A stretch of 64,000 nt of DNA from JABWCQ01 sp964587105 (GTDB taxonomy: Bacteria > Electryoneota > RPQS01): NCBI GenBank assembly GCA_964587105.1, contig CAZPKG010000002.1, positions 62,001 to 126,000 of the forward strand, written 5' to 3'. Position numbers and translations under genes: made by a program. Each line of letters starts with the position of its first letter. The first letter of the stretch is position 1. The notes under the pieces were generated by a model, which was not told where the DNA came from, did not search any database, and saw only the letters and a list, made by a program, of their open reading frames with translations. This document shows, one piece after another, positions 7,883 through 16,815 of this stretch.

Positions 7883-8812
7883 CTTGTGCACTTCCACTGT
7901 GGCGTGGACGATGCCGAGGTGTTTGGGTAGGCGGGTTTTGAATTGCTCGGGAGTTACTTCGTGGTTGCAGGTGACGCAGACTTCGCAGGCAAGCAAGCCC
8001 GGGCCGATATACCAGACGTGGAGGTCTTCGACGTTTGTGCCGGGCTCATCTTCGATGTGATTTTTGATGTGCGCAACGACTTCATCAGGAGCTTGTCTGT
8101 CGAGTAGAATTCTTCCTGAGTCGCGCAATAGGCCGACACTCCATCTTGTGACGAGAATCGCACCGACGATGCCCATGATGGGGTCCATCCACATCCAGCC
8201 AAAATATTTTGCGGACAACAGTGCGGCGATGGCGAGCACGGATGTTAGTGCATCGGCGAGCACATGAAGATAGGCCGCGCGGAGATTGTGATCTTCATGG
8301 TGATGGTGATCATGATCGTGGTGATGATCATGGTCGTGATGATGATGATGATGGTGATCATCGTGCTCGTGGTTGATGCCGAGAATAAACACGCTGGCAC
8401 CGTTAACGACCAAGCCCATAATCGCAACTAAGATGGCTTGATCAAAGACGATGGGAATCGGATTTAATAGCCGCATGATGCTCTCATAGACCATGATTAA
8501 CGCAAAGAGGCCGAGCATCATCGCGCTGGCGAAAGCGGCGAGTGTGTTGATTTTTCCGGTGCCGAAGCTGAAGCGCGCATCGTGAGCATATTTGCGCGCG
8601 AGAATGTAGGCGGCGTAGCTGAGACCCAGCGCGAGCGCGTGGGAAGCCATGTGCAACCCGTCGGCGAGCAAGGCCATCGAGCCGTAGAGGATTCCGGCGG
8701 TGATTTCGACCGCCATCATTGTGAGCGTGATGACGACGACGATTAACGTGCGGCGTTCGCCGTCGCGCGGTTTGTCCTGACCGAAGGTGTGCGAGTGTGC
8801 GAGAGATTTCAT
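7877..8812 (-). CDS. dmeF: Cation diffusion facilitator, DmeF-like Co/Ni/Zn exporter
   Basis: A 311-residue inner-membrane antiporter that exports divalent metal in exchange for protons. It has the six-helix CDF fold; the metal-site helices carry LLADGLHMASHALAL and LHVLADALTSV (H/D residues). Between helices 4 and 5 is an extreme His/Asp loop (HEHDDHHHHHHH onward, about 27 residues), a metal-sensing loop. The N-terminal HSHTFGQDKPRDGERRT and the FGTGKINTLAAFASA block favour the DmeF branch (Co/Ni efflux) over ZitB. The cytoplasmic ferredoxin-like tail ends at HKL. Substrate assignment is by family resemblance only. A terminator of the upstream gene separates it from the neighbouring operon. 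Confidence 0.88.
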   Translation of the reverse strand: MKSLAHSHTFGQDKPRDGERRTLIVVVITLTMMAVEITAGILYGSMALLADGLHMASHALALGLSYAAYILARKYAHDARFSFGTGKINTLAAFASAMMLGLFALIMVYESIMRLLNPIPIVFDQAILVAIMGLVVNGASVFILGINHEHDDHHHHHHHDHDHHHDHDHHHHEDHNLRAAYLHVLADALTSVLAIAALLSAKYFGWMWMDPIMGIVGAILVTRWSVGLLRDSGRILLDRQAPDEVVAHIKNHIEDEPGTNVEDLHVWYIGPGLLACEVCVTCNHEVTPEQFKTRLPKHLGIVHATVEVHKL

Positions 8813-8825
8813 AAGTCAAAAACGT

Positions 8826-8855
8826 AAAAACCCCGCAATCGCTCGCGGGGTTTTA
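8826..8855 (-). terminator. Terminator after the secreted beta-rich protein gene
   Basis: Hairpin CCCCGC-AATCGCTC-GCGGGG between an A run and TTTTA, just downstream of the minus-strand gene ending at 8881. Confidence 0.8.
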
Positions 8856-8880
8856 CATCTATCAATTTAGACCATAGGTT

Positions 8881-9744
8881 CTAATGCGTCGGCACGGATT
8901 GATAAAGTGCGCCAAGCTCGAATCCCCGAAACTGAACTTCCTGATCTTCACAGAAGAGTTCCATGACCAATCTGTAAGTTCCAGCGGGTAATTCCGTGCT
9001 GACCGTTTGGACCGACGGGCTTCCCGGAAGTGCCGCGCCGGTGGTTATTGTAGAAGCGACAACCTGCTCAGTGTTCACATTCACAATGTCAACACGAATT
9101 GTAGTGTAATCCGCAGTTTCGCTTTCTTCCGTCGTATTTACGTCACCAACGGTTCCCCAAAACGTCACGATAGACGGGACATTCAGGCTGAAGTTATTTG
9201 AGGAAAATTCCGTTTCGTCGTCCTCATCAATGGTGACGACATTCGCCTCTCTGTGAACAAACGAGGTGACTTCCCTCGCAACAAACGAATTCAGAATGTT
9301 GTTTGTCGTGTTGATGAAGTCTGTCAGGCTTTCAGGAGTGTGAACGCCGAGTTTGCGTGCTGAGTCAGCTAAACAGGCAATGAATGCGTAAGGGACGGAC
9401 GAGATAACTTGGCGCGGGTGCATCCACGTTTGGTTGTACTCAAGGCTTAGCCACGTGCCGTTGCCTTCGGGATCAAGAAAGTCCTGAATGGTGAGCGGGA
9501 AAATGGTACCGAGGATAACTTCAAACACGCCATCGGTGACGGTGACGTCCTGCCACTCTGACCAGACGGGCGGGCCGCCTGTGGGGCCGGTGAAGATATG
9601 GAAACCGATCGTATATACACCGTCCGGCATGACGTTGCCTTCAAGGTCGGTGAAGATTGCTTGATACGTCATGGTCCCCGGCACGTCCGCGAAGGCGGAC
9701 GAGACGACTAATACAACGGCAAACAAGAATGCAGCGAATCTCAT
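8881..9744 (-). CDS. Secreted hypothetical protein (tail-fibre-like N-terminal domain)
   Basis: A 287-residue protein with signal peptide MRFAAFLFAVVLVVSSAFA. The following ~100 residues (TMTYQAIFTDLEGNVMPDGVYTIGFHIFTGPTGGPPVWSEWQDVTVTDGVFEVILG ... PRQVISSVPYAFIACLADSA) match a domain widespread in exported FCB proteins, some with trimeric tail-fibre C-termini. The remainder is beta-rich, with no recognised motif and no T9SS tail. The gene follows the sorting-domain protein by 27 bases and is probably its operon partner. A surface structural role is a guess. Confidence 0.7.
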   Translation of the reverse strand: MRFAAFLFAVVLVVSSAFADVPGTMTYQAIFTDLEGNVMPDGVYTIGFHIFTGPTGGPPVWSEWQDVTVTDGVFEVILGTIFPLTIQDFLDPEGNGTWLSLEYNQTWMHPRQVISSVPYAFIACLADSARKLGVHTPESLTDFINTTNNILNSFVAREVTSFVHREANVVTIDEDDETEFSSNNFSLNVPSIVTFWGTVGDVNTTEESETADYTTIRVDIVNVNTEQVVASTITTGAALPGSPSVQTVSTELPAGTYRLVMELFCEDQEVQFRGFELGALYQSVPTH

Positions 9745-9771
9745 TTGAGAAATCCCGATATGTAGAAGTGA

Positions 9772-10338
9772 TTATTTAAGCAGAGTAAGCTTGCGCACCT
9801 GCATCCGCGAATCGTGCGAAAGCCGCGCGAAGTATTCACCGCTGGGGAGCGGCGAGCCGAAGTCCGTTTTGCCGTCCCACGTGAGTTGATACTCACCGGC
9901 AGTCAGATTTGACAGATCAAACGAGCGCACTTGCTGGCCGAGCAGATTGAAGATTGCGAGCGACGCATCGGCTGAATGATCGAGTGTGAACGGAATCACC
10001 GTTGACGGATTAAACGGATTGGGGAAATTCTGTCCGAGGCCGAAAGTGAACACAACAGGAGTCGGGTGATCAGCGCTGGTCGGCGGCGTGAAAGTCGCCT
10101 GGCGAATGACGCGGATGAACCCGGTGGTGAACGCGGTGCTGGATTCGGTCAGAGTTCCGCTACCGAGAATGGGCTGTCCTGCGTAGCCCTTGAAAGCTAC
10201 TGTGGAAGTCGCGCCGGGAGTATTGGTACTCAGGAAATGGCCGAATTTGACATTCTGTGCCCACAGGCAAGCTGGGAGCAGGCAGAAAAGCGCGGCGATT
10301 TGGCAAATTTTTCGGGACAACGGGTTGCTCTTTGGCAT
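9772..10338 (-). CDS. Small exported protein with T9SS sorting domain
   Basis: A 188-residue protein. The signal peptide (ICQIAALFCLLPACLWAQ) leads to a ~60-residue region (VKFGHFLSTNTPGATSTVAFKGYAGQPILGSGTLTESSTAFTTGFI) without a recognised fold. It ends with a type A sorting domain: LGQNFPNPFNPSTVIPFTLDHSADASLAIFNLLGQQVRSFDL through KLTLLK. It is expected to cross the outer membrane by the type IX route. AGGAG lies about 13 bases before the ATG. It leads a two-gene operon with the gene at 8881-9744. Confidence 0.8.
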   Translation of the reverse strand: MPKSNPLSRKICQIAALFCLLPACLWAQNVKFGHFLSTNTPGATSTVAFKGYAGQPILGSGTLTESSTAFTTGFIRVIRQATFTPPTSADHPTPVVFTFGLGQNFPNPFNPSTVIPFTLDHSADASLAIFNLLGQQVRSFDLSNLTAGEYQLTWDGKTDFGSPLPSGEYFARLSHDSRMQVRKLTLLK

Positions 10339-10688
10339 GTGTTATGATCAACTCCTTGCGCAATCCAGTAGCTCGGGTATGCGCAAATTCAGTAAACACG
10401 AACCTTAGCTTGAAGGGCAGAAGCTCGCAAATACATGATTCAGCATTCAAAACTAACCATTTAGCTCTTGAAAGTCAAGGCTAATCGTGAACTTAGGAGC
10501 AATTCCGAGGCCATTTCGGGTAAAAAGGGATGCGTGAGGGAGAATACTCCGCGATGCCTCCTATTCCGGCTGGACCAAGTGCGATCGTGTGTATCATGTG
10601 AGTGCAAAGTGCTTATTTGACAGGATTTCTAATATTATGAACCCCACGATGTGCATTGGAAACATTTTTTCTAACATATTGCCAATCG
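10339..10688. other. Intergenic region between divergent operons
   Basis: About 350 bases separating the minus-strand secreted-protein operon from the plus-strand giant surface protein. Apart from the promoter at 10689-10717 I see no gene or RNA structure. Confidence 0.5.
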
Positions 10689-10717
10689 TTGCAAAATGCT
10701 ACTGTATGAAATATATT
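10689..10717 (+). promoter_or_regulatory. Sigma70-like promoter of the first Cys-rich surface protein
   Basis: TTGCAA, 17 bp, TATATT; predicted start near 10724, giving a ~64-nt leader before the ATG at 10788. Confidence 0.6.
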
Positions 10718-10787
10718 AGATATGTTGATTAGAGATTTGTGTGGGTATCCGTGCAGGATTATCAGTAAACCATCTGAGGAAGCAAGT

Positions 10788-13685
10788 ATGAAAAGACTTT
10801 TGACAGTCTGTATGCTGCTGGCTCTGGTCGCGAGTGCGGCTTTTGCCGGCAAAGAGGAGACGAAGAATGTTCCTGTAGCTAAGCAGCAGGAAATATTGGA
10901 CATGGACAAGTTAGTGAACTTGTATCATGACGGCGCTGAGTTGACCGAAGCTGAAAAAGCAGCGGTAGTTGAGTACCTCGGCGTGGATTATTTTGATCGT
11001 GGTAGCGAAGGCGACGGCCTTGACAACGTTGGCGGCCCGAATGCTTTCGGCTACCGTTGGGTTGACAATCAGGCTGGTGACACGGCGACGTTCAGCTGGA
11101 TTCAGTTGGACGGTGATCCGGGTGCAACCTCGCTGACGACCATCAACAACAACGATGACGCGGCGCGTCCTTGCACGCTGTCGTGGAGCTTCCCGTTCTA
11201 CGCGGGTTCGTACAACATCATCCGTCCGGCTACGAACGGCCAAATCGCCTTTGTGACGAACAACACGTCGTTCTCAAATGCTTGCGGCGGTACGTTCACC
11301 AGCCAGACCATGCCGGTTCTGTTCGCGTTTTGGGATGACTGGCACACTGGTACGGGCGGTCTCGGCGGTGTTTCGTCAGTTACCGACTCCGGTCGTGTGT
11401 TATTCCGTGATTTCGGCACCCATGCCGTTGTGCAATGGGACTCAGTTGGCCGCAGCGGCGCAAACCGTTTGAACGCAGTGTCATTCCAAGCGGTTCTTTA
11501 TCGGGACGGCAAGATCAAAGTGCAGTGGTTCCAGCTTGATGGAACGACCGCGCCGTCAGCAACGGTAGGTATCAAGGATGCAAACAGCCCGGGTCCATTG
11601 GATTACTTGCAGTACATTTGCAGTACCGTTGCTGATCCGACACAAGCTGCCCTTGCCGGTCGCGCAGTGTGGTTCTATGTTGCGGCTGCGGCTCCAGGAC
11701 GTTGCTGCTATTTGCAGGGCGGACATGGCGTCTGTGGTGACCTTCTGTTAGTTGATTGCCAAGCGCTCGGCGGTCAGTTCACCCCTGGCGTGACTTGTAC
11801 GGCTTCTCCCTGCCCGGTTGGCCGTTGCTGCTATAATGGCGGCGCGTCATGTGCTGACGTTATGCAGCTTGAATGTACGTTCTTGGGCGGTACATGGGAT
11901 GGGACCAAGACTTGTACCGCTAATCCGTGCCCACTTAGTATTCCTGGTGGTTCAGATTGTGCTACGGCAGTACCGGCTCCAGTTCCGTCAACGATTACTG
12001 GAACCACTGTGGGCGGCGCTGACAACGATCCGGGCACCCAGTGTGCACTCGGCTCGGCCGATCCTTATGAAGGATTTAATACCGCCCCGGATAAGTGGTA
12101 TTTGATCTCGGGTACAGGTAACACGATTACAGTTTCAACGTGTGCCGCTACCGGATACGATTCGCAAATCGCTGTTTACTGTGGCCCCTGCACAGGTTTG
12201 AATTGTGTCGCCGGCAACGATGACGCCGCCTGTTCATTTAGCGGCGTTCGTTCGACTGCTTCTTTCTGCTCACAGCTCGGCAACACCTATTATGTAGTTG
12301 TTGACGGTTGGGGTTCCGCTTCCGGCGCATACGAGTTGTCCATTTCTGACAACGGCACTCCGTGCACCGGCGCAGTGAACTGTTCACCGCTTGGCCGTTG
12401 CTGCTACACCGAAGTGACCGGCGCACCTGCGTGTGCAGACGTTACTGCGGCTGAGTGCGAAATTCTCGGTGGTGAGTTTAATGCTACCGCGACGTGCGAA
12501 AGCGCACCTTGCTACGGCAGCTGCTGCTACATCATCCACGGCGAAGGTTTCTGCAATGACGAATCTGCTTGCGCAGACGGCATCACCGCAGCGGCTTGCG
12601 CGACATTGAGTGGTGTTTGGACGGCAGGCGGATCGTGCGCAGGTCAGGCTTGCCCGCCGGCTCCGCGTCCGTGCACTTGCTCATGCGAACTCTATCCGTA
12701 CACGCATGGTATTCATGCGGCTGATGCCACGACCTATCCGATTCTTGACGTAACGGTTAACGACTTTGTGATCAACGTTCCGGCTGAATACCACATCACC
12801 GATATTAACGTTGCCATCGACGCTATCCATACGTTCGACGGAGACGTTGAAATTCGTTTGACTTCACCGCTTGGAACGACCGTTATCCTGTCCGACAATC
12901 GCGGCAGCGGCGGTGACAATTGGCTGTGCACGATGTTTGATGATGAAGCCGTCAACACGGTTGCATCCGGTACTGCTCCGTTCTCGGGCGCATGGATTCC
13001 TGATCAAGCGTTGTCGGCCTTTGACGGTGAGAACGCAATTGGTAACTGGACCCTGACGTTCCATGACCAAGTCGGCGGCGACTTTGGTTACCTGATCGGC
13101 GCTTGCTTGATGTTCGAATTTGACTACATCCTGCCCGTTGCATTCGGCAGCTTTGACGCTGTTGCAGGCAGCGAGCGCGTGACGTTGAACTGGAACACGA
13201 TGTCTGAGACCAGCGTTGACTTCTTTGAAGTGACGCGTGACGGCGCAGTGATTGCGAACGTTGATGCTCAGAATGTCGCCACCGGTGCAACCTACACCTT
13301 TGTGGATGCAGAGTTGACGAACGGCACCAGCTACACCTACGGCTTGACAGCTGTTGACGTGAACGGCAACCGTGCGACGTTGGCGACGCAGTCAGCCACG
13401 CCGAGCGCTTCGGCCGTGATCACTGAATATGCTCTGCATCAGAACTACCCGAACCCGTTCAACCCGACGACGAACATCGCGTTCGACATGGTTGAAGCCG
13501 GCAATGTTTCGATCAGCATCTTCAACATCATGGGCCAGAAGGTTGCCGAGATCGTAAACGGCAATATGGAAGCCGGTCGCCATGTGGTGACGTTTGATGC
13601 TACGGGTCTGGGCAGCGGCCTCTATCTGTACAAGATGGAAGCCAACGGCTTCACGGCTCAGAGCAAGATGATCCTGATGAAGTAG
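10788..13685 (+). CDS. Large exported Cys-rich protein with P-domain and T9SS tail (paralogue 1)
   Basis: About 965 residues. MKRLLTVCMLLALVASAAFA is the signal peptide; GAGGA seven bases upstream fixes the ATG at 10788, so the upstream in-frame codons are not used. In order: a ~230-residue beta-rich N-domain; two GRCCY...CADV...C...LGG..C...PC disulphide modules; a PPC-like beta-sandwich (TAPDKWYLISGTGNTITVSTC ... NTYYVVVDGWG); two more Cys modules; a proprotein-convertase P-domain (ITDINVAIDAIHTFDGDVEIRLTSPLGTTVILSDNRG); an Fn3-like domain; and a sorting domain with YPNPFNP. Probably cell-surface attached; no catalytic domain is visible, so adhesion or structure is the likeliest role. The next gene is a tandem paralogue. 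Confidence 0.88.
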   Translation: MKRLLTVCMLLALVASAAFAGKEETKNVPVAKQQEILDMDKLVNLYHDGAELTEAEKAAVVEYLGVDYFDRGSEGDGLDNVGGPNAFGYRWVDNQAGDTATFSWIQLDGDPGATSLTTINNNDDAARPCTLSWSFPFYAGSYNIIRPATNGQIAFVTNNTSFSNACGGTFTSQTMPVLFAFWDDWHTGTGGLGGVSSVTDSGRVLFRDFGTHAVVQWDSVGRSGANRLNAVSFQAVLYRDGKIKVQWFQLDGTTAPSATVGIKDANSPGPLDYLQYICSTVADPTQAALAGRAVWFYVAAAAPGRCCYLQGGHGVCGDLLLVDCQALGGQFTPGVTCTASPCPVGRCCYNGGASCADVMQLECTFLGGTWDGTKTCTANPCPLSIPGGSDCATAVPAPVPSTITGTTVGGADNDPGTQCALGSADPYEGFNTAPDKWYLISGTGNTITVSTCAATGYDSQIAVYCGPCTGLNCVAGNDDAACSFSGVRSTASFCSQLGNTYYVVVDGWGSASGAYELSISDNGTPCTGAVNCSPLGRCCYTEVTGAPACADVTAAECEILGGEFNATATCESAPCYGSCCYIIHGEGFCNDESACADGITAAACATLSGVWTAGGSCAGQACPPAPRPCTCSCELYPYTHGIHAADATTYPILDVTVNDFVINVPAEYHITDINVAIDAIHTFDGDVEIRLTSPLGTTVILSDNRGSGGDNWLCTMFDDEAVNTVASGTAPFSGAWIPDQALSAFDGENAIGNWTLTFHDQVGGDFGYLIGACLMFEFDYILPVAFGSFDAVAGSERVTLNWNTMSETSVDFFEVTRDGAVIANVDAQNVATGATYTFVDAELTNGTSYTYGLTAVDVNGNRATLATQSATPSASAVITEYALHQNYPNPFNPTTNIAFDMVEAGNVSISIFNIMGQKVAEIVNGNMEAGRHVVTFDATGLGSGLYLYKMEANGFTAQSKMILMK

Positions 13686-13717
13686 TGCGTGTAACGCACA
13701 TCTTGCGCTGACGCGCG
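13684..13717 (+). repeat. Gene-end palindromic repeat, copy 2
   Basis: GTGCGTGTAACGCAC followed by ATCTTGCGCTGACGC begins in the stop codon of the surface-protein gene. It shares the TTGCGCTGACGC tail with the copy at 419-451. Confidence 0.55.
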
Positions 13718-13753
13718 GCGTTTGCCGTTCGTTGGTGCAAGTGGTTTGATAAT

Positions 13754-13792
13754 AAAGCGGGCTGGACAGAAATGTCTGGCCCGCTTTTGTTT
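13754..13792 (+). terminator. Terminator after surface protein 1
   Basis: AAAGCGGGC-T-GGACA / TGTC-T-GGCCCGCTTT stem with GAAA loop, followed by TTGTTTT. Confidence 0.85.
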
Positions 13793-13998
13793 TGGGAATG
13801 CAGAATTTGGGAAGAGACAGTCGAGAAAGGCCAGCAAGTCTCGACCTCAATAGGAACATGATGCAAGAGGTCAGCTTCCCATTTCATCATTAAAAATGAC
13901 CCACACAATGAAGATACATACAGTTTTTATAAATATTTAGATTGGTGATATGGGTCACATAAGGTTTAAAAAGCAAAATTTGATGTGGCAGTATTTCA

Positions 13999-14027
13999 TT
14001 GTAATTGCGCTTGACTCGAAGTATATT
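13999..14027 (+). promoter_or_regulatory. Sigma70-like promoter of surface protein 2
   Basis: TTGTAA, 17 bp, TATATT; predicted start near 14034, with a ~84-nt leader. Confidence 0.55.
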
Positions 14028-14117
14028 AAGTCTAATCGTTATAGGAAGGATAGAGATAGGTAGAAAATTGTTGTTCGGAAACATGGGAAACTAACTAACT
14101 TTGAAGAGGATGACTCC

Positions 14118-16640
14118 ATGAGAAAGCTGTGGACGGTTTGTATTGTGCTGGTCATGGTTGCTTCAGCGGCCCTGGCTGGCTCAAGCTATCAGAAAGAAGA
14201 AATGATTGACGTCTTGAAGTATCAGCCCCGCAATGATGGTGATATCAAGATGGTAATCTCGGTATTGGAGAGTCAGATTGCGGCGGCAAAGGCTGCGAAT
14301 TTGGACCCCAATCCTGCTTGGTCGACTCGCCTTGAAGAAATGTATTCAACTCTTTATGGCTCAAGTCACTCTGGTTCCAACTCCCTTGATCAAGGCGGCG
14401 AAACCGCTGCTGCTGCTGTAGTGATTGGCGCACTTCCTTATGCAGATTCAGGTACAGATGGTCTTACTGACGACTGCGCCGGTCGTCCGTACAATGATGT
14501 GTTCTATGTTTACACGGCTGCAAACGCGGGCAACCACACGGTTGACATGTGCGGTTCCGCGAGTGACTCGTATCTCCGTTGCTGGACGGCCGGCACGGCC
14601 TGCGCAGGCGTGAACACGACAAGCGACGACGTTTGCAACGGTGACGATCCGAGCTTGGTGCTTGTGTTAAGCGCCGGACAAGTTGTGTATTTTGAGTGCG
14701 GTCGTTATTCATCGACAACGACTCCTACAGCTTACAATTTCAACCTGACTGGACCGGTGCTTGCACCGCAAAAGTGCTGCTATGACAATGGGATGAGCTG
14801 CGCAGATCTGACCGCCGATGCATGCGCGGCGATTGGCGGCACCTGGTATTCGGGTCAACTTTGTGCGACGAGCCCGTGCCCGTTCACGTTGGCCGGCGGC
14901 GACAACTGCTCGCGTGCGGTTGCCCTTCCTGGTATTCCGGTTATCGTTCAGAACACCACGGTTGGTGGTACTGATGACGATCCGGGTGTGCAGTGCGCGC
15001 TTGGTTCGGCTGATCCTTATGAAGGCTCCAACACGGCCCCAGACAAATGGTACACGATTATCGGCGACGGTAACACGATCACCGTATCGCTTTGTGGCAC
15101 ATTCACAAGCTACGACACGCAAATCGCGGTTTACTGCGGCGATTGCGCGGGCTTGAATTGCGTTGCGGGTAACGACGACGCGTTTTCAAACTGTGGTGCA
15201 AAATCACTGGCGACGTTCTGCTCAAACGCCGGCACGACTTATTATGTCGTGGTTGACGGTTGGGGTTCTGGCGCGGGCAACTACGAACTTGCGATCAGCA
15301 CCGACGGTGTTCCGTGCACGGGCGCAGTGAATTGTTCACCGATTGGCCGTTGCTGCTACACGGAAGTCACGGGCGCTCCGGCATGTGCAGACGTTACGGC
15401 GGCCGAGTGTGCAGTATTGGGCGGCACTTTTGATGCGGCTTCGACATGCGCGGCCGGTCCGTGCGGCGGCAGCTGCTGCTACGTGGTGGATGTTGAAGGC
15501 TTCTGTGGCGATCACTATGCCTGCATGGACAACGTGCTGGCAGCCGATTGTGAAGCTTTGAGCGGTATTTGGACAGCAGGCGGAAGCTGCGAACTCAATG
15601 CATGCCCGACGCTTGAACTTCCGTGTGTTTGCCGTTGCGACTACTACCCGAATTCGTACTCGACAGTGGCGCTTGACGCGACGACGTTCCCGGTTGTCTC
15701 TTACGATCCGGCAATGTGCGTCGCTGTGAATGTTCCGATGGAATATCATATCACAGATTTGAACGTCAGCATCGACTTCATTCACACCTATGACGGTGAC
15801 GTCGCGATTTCGATTATATCTCCGATGGGAACGACCGTTGTGCTGTCTGATTTCAACGGCGGCGGCGGTGACAACTACCTCTGCACCGAATTTGATGATG
15901 AAGCTGTGAACTTGGTGACGGGCGGCGTTGCTCCGTTCAATGGTTCGTGGATTCCGGAAAATGCCTTGTCGGCATTTGACGGCGAAAACGCAGTGGGTAC
16001 TTGGTACGTTTGCTTTGACGACCAAGTCGGCGGCGACGACGGTTACGTGATTGGTACTTGCTTGAAGTTCGAGTACGACTACATTCTGCCTGTCGCATTC
16101 GGCAGCTTTGATGCAGTCGCAGGTAACGAGCGTGTGACTTTGAATTGGAACACGTCATCGGAAACCAGCGTTGACTTCTTTGAATTGTCACGTGACGGCG
16201 CAGTTATCGCAAACGTGGACGCTCAGAACAGCGCGACGGGTGCAAACTACACCTACACGGATGAGAATCTGACGAATGGCACGGCTTACATGTACAGCCT
16301 GACTTCGGTTGACGTGAACGGCGACCGTGCGACGTTGGCGACGCAGTCTGTGACTCCGGGCTCGACGTTTGTAGTGAGCGAATATGCTCTGCATCAGAAC
16401 TACCCGAACCCGTTCAACCCGACGACGAACATCGCGTTCGACATGGTTGAAGCCGGCAATGTTTCGATCAGCATCTTCAACATCATGGGCCAGAAGGTTG
16501 CCGAACTTGTGAACGGCAATATGGAAGCGGGCCGTCATGTTGTGAATTTCGACGCGACGGGCCTTTCGAGCGGTCTCTATCTGTACAAGATGGAAGCTAA
16601 CGGCTTCACGGCTCAGAGCAAGATGATCCTGATGAAGTAA
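14118..16640 (+). CDS. Large exported Cys-rich protein with P-domain and T9SS tail (paralogue 2)
   Basis: An 840-residue tandem paralogue of the preceding gene. Signal peptide MRKLWTVCIVLVMVASAALA, with GAGGAT upstream of the ATG. The N-terminal ~110 residues differ from paralogue 1, and a different small beta-domain precedes a single CCYDNGMSCADLTADAC Cys module. From there the order is shared: PPC-like domain, GRCCY modules, P-domain, Fn3 and the YPNPFNP sorting domain. The last ~85 codons are almost the same at DNA level, including 125 bases with no difference. It has its own promoter and terminator. A structural or adhesive surface role is inferred. Confidence 0.88.
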   Translation: MRKLWTVCIVLVMVASAALAGSSYQKEEMIDVLKYQPRNDGDIKMVISVLESQIAAAKAANLDPNPAWSTRLEEMYSTLYGSSHSGSNSLDQGGETAAAAVVIGALPYADSGTDGLTDDCAGRPYNDVFYVYTAANAGNHTVDMCGSASDSYLRCWTAGTACAGVNTTSDDVCNGDDPSLVLVLSAGQVVYFECGRYSSTTTPTAYNFNLTGPVLAPQKCCYDNGMSCADLTADACAAIGGTWYSGQLCATSPCPFTLAGGDNCSRAVALPGIPVIVQNTTVGGTDDDPGVQCALGSADPYEGSNTAPDKWYTIIGDGNTITVSLCGTFTSYDTQIAVYCGDCAGLNCVAGNDDAFSNCGAKSLATFCSNAGTTYYVVVDGWGSGAGNYELAISTDGVPCTGAVNCSPIGRCCYTEVTGAPACADVTAAECAVLGGTFDAASTCAAGPCGGSCCYVVDVEGFCGDHYACMDNVLAADCEALSGIWTAGGSCELNACPTLELPCVCRCDYYPNSYSTVALDATTFPVVSYDPAMCVAVNVPMEYHITDLNVSIDFIHTYDGDVAISIISPMGTTVVLSDFNGGGGDNYLCTEFDDEAVNLVTGGVAPFNGSWIPENALSAFDGENAVGTWYVCFDDQVGGDDGYVIGTCLKFEYDYILPVAFGSFDAVAGNERVTLNWNTSSETSVDFFELSRDGAVIANVDAQNSATGANYTYTDENLTNGTAYMYSLTSVDVNGDRATLATQSVTPGSTFVVSEYALHQNYPNPFNPTTNIAFDMVEAGNVSISIFNIMGQKVAELVNGNMEAGRHVVNFDATGLSSGLYLYKMEANGFTAQSKMILMK

Positions 16641-16641
16641 C

Positions 16642-16673
16642 CAGCGTGGAGGCTGGACCCAATGCGCTAACGC
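16642..16673 (+). repeat. Gene-end palindromic repeat, copy 3
   Basis: CAGCGTGGAGGCTGG then ACCCAATGCGCTAACGC, directly after the stop codon. Differs from the copy at 419-451 at only a few positions. Confidence 0.6.
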
Positions 16674-16707
16674 AGTTGCAATAGTCTGTTGGGTAATGAT
16701 TAGAATA

Positions 16708-16746
16708 AAAGACGGGGCGAGCCTAATGGTTCGCCCCGCTTTTTAT
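16708..16746 (+). terminator. Terminator after surface protein 2
   Basis: Stem ACGGGGCGAGCC/GGTTCGCCCCGC with loop TAAT, followed by TTTTTATT. Confidence 0.85.
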
Positions 16747-16757
16747 TGTGGTTGGAG

Positions 16758-16786
16758 TTGCAACTCGGCGCGGCAGTGCTTACCTT
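16758..16786 (+). promoter_or_regulatory. Possible promoter of the endonuclease IV gene
   Basis: TTGCAA, 17 bp, TACCTT. The -10 element is weak, but the spacing is the same as at the better promoters of this window. Confidence 0.35.
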
Positions 16787-16815
16787 AGCGGAATAAAACC
16801 AAGGGAGAAGCAGAG

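Noticed and set aside
8245..8427. Frame rich in Ile/Met/Thr
   Set aside because: Out-of-frame translation of the His/Asp loop codons of the metal exporter.
15336..16025. Minus-strand frame of 229 codons
   Set aside because: Antisense to the second Cys-rich surface protein; Arg/Val-rich shadow with no motif.
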